The notes beneath the pieces are model-generated. The model had not been told where the DNA came from. It worked only from the letters and a program-made list of their open reading frames with translations, and did no database searches. Positions 63,674 to 64,000 of a stretch of 64,000 bases of DNA are shown here, piece after piece. Positions within the stretch are counted from its first letter, which is position 1, and each line of letters opens with the position of its first letter. The DNA is from an uncultured Vampirovibrio sp. (GTDB lineage: Bacteria > Cyanobacteriota > Vampirovibrionia > Gastranaerophilales > Gastranaerophilaceae), in the NCBI GenBank assembly GCA_910577515.1, contig CAJTLW010000001.1, forward strand, positions 186,001 to 250,000, in the 5' to 3' direction. Position numbers and translations under genes: made by a program.

Positions 63674-64000
63674 TTATATTTCTCCTAAATAATCTTCTAA
63701 AATTATAGCAGCACTTTTCATATCTACAAGTCCTTTGTTTTTCGAATAAGAAACTTTTCTTTTTTTGAGTTCTTCTTCCGCATCAAAAGATGTAAGTCTT
63801 TCGTCTCTGTAAATTAATTCATATTTCTCTTTCAAAGGTGCAATAAATTCAATATTTTTTTGCGCCTGAAAACCAAATGTACCGTCCATATTATATGGAA
63901 CACCAACAAGGATTTTCTGCACATTATATTCTTTGCATAATTCTTCAATAGAATTCAGCGCTTTTTTGTCATTATTTTGCCTTAAGATTAGTTCTGTTTT
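63674..64000 (-). CDS. ruvX: Holliday-junction resolvase-like RuvX (YqgF), C-terminal part
   Basis: The minus frame is open from the right edge (in phase with base 64000), so the GTG at 63922 is internal and the gene's N-terminus lies outside. Visible residues include KILVGVPYNMDGTFGFQA, the RNase-H-like core with DERLTS, then the C-terminal helix LVDMKSAAIILEDYL. Truncated; the catalytic N-terminal aspartate is not in the window. With DUF1292 it forms a conserved pair. Confidence 0.93.
   Translation of the reverse strand, partial: KTELILRQNNDKKALNSIEELCKEYNVQKILVGVPYNMDGTFGFQAQKNIEFIAPLKEKYELIYRDERLTSFDAEEELKKRKVSYSKNKGLVDMKSAAIILEDYLGEI

Noticed and set aside
1..64000. tRNA, rRNA, prophage, insertion sequence, CRISPR or toxin-antitoxin loci
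   Set aside because: I looked in the longer intergenic gaps on both strands and found no tRNA T-loop or acceptor pattern, no transposase, integrase or Cas motifs and no toxin-antitoxin pair.

Overview
The window is AT-rich, tightly packed chromosomal DNA from a diderm (Gram-negative type) bacterium with a meso-DAP peptidoglycan: it carries a TonB/ExbB/ExbD set, two giant AsmA/TamB-like envelope proteins, Lgt, and a MurE with the DNPR motif. I infer a gut member of the Vampirovibrionia ('Melainabacteria', Gastranaerophilales type), the non-photosynthetic sister group of Cyanobacteria. The reasons are base composition, the ThiD2-ThiE fusion, and several hypothetical proteins that start with a short N-terminal tag of the type x-F-x-G/A, which I associate with that group from memory. 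No marker gene in the window proves the assignment. I see no tRNA, rRNA, CRISPR array, prophage or insertion sequence.

Layout. 1-5.2 kb (+): 3' end of purH, an Fsr-like MFS exporter, a TRIC-family channel, a palindromic repeat, a small unknown gene, maf and corA. 5.2-9.1 kb (-): a tagged unknown protein and secA. 9.2-11.7 kb (+): an ArsB/NhaD-type transporter and ruvB. 11.7-17.5 kb (-): a tagged acidic protein, then a likely operon of a WecG/TagA glycosyltransferase, split transketolase (N and C halves), ftsE, ftsX and an HDOD protein. 17.6-22.5 kb: a Gfo/Idh/MocA oxidoreductase, a candidate free-standing small RNA, proC divergent from rpmH-rnpA, a uridine-kinase-like gene, an NMP-kinase-like gene, a possible 40-residue zinc-binding peptide and a coiled-coil protein. 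22.8-27.7 kb: a GlcD-like FAD oxidase, a MATE transporter, thiD2-thiE, and an ECF sigma factor with a soluble anti-sigma factor.

27.7-36.2 kb (-): a division and cell-wall block (rsmH, ftsL-like, ftsI, murE, a YeiH-like permease, murA) plus a GT2 glycosyltransferase. 36.3-46.3 kb: a BlaI-like regulator with a TadE-like gene, a tagged GNAT protein, a UvrC lacking its C-terminal HhH domain, DUF192, L25, folP, a CxxC-cluster protein, gpmI, lgt and a TPR lipoprotein. 46.4-62.2 kb: an envelope region with AsmA-like 1, two exported proteins, TonB-ExbB-ExbD-ExbD, AsmA-like 2 and an M16 peptidase. 62.3-64 kb: a DUF2229 activase-like protein, DUF1292 and ruvX (cut by the edge).

The observations most worth checking are: (1) a candidate ~155-nt small RNA at 18.66-18.81 kb (minus strand) with its own promoter, three hairpins whose loops are all C-rich (CCACC), and a terminal U-run; (2) at least ten genes whose -10 box ends exactly 6 or 7 nt before the start codon, implying frequent leaderless mRNAs; (3) the shared N-terminal x-F-x-G/A tag on three otherwise unrelated proteins; and (4) the TonB-ExbB-ExbD-ExbD-AsmA cluster, whose two ExbD genes share a 78-nt near-identical block.
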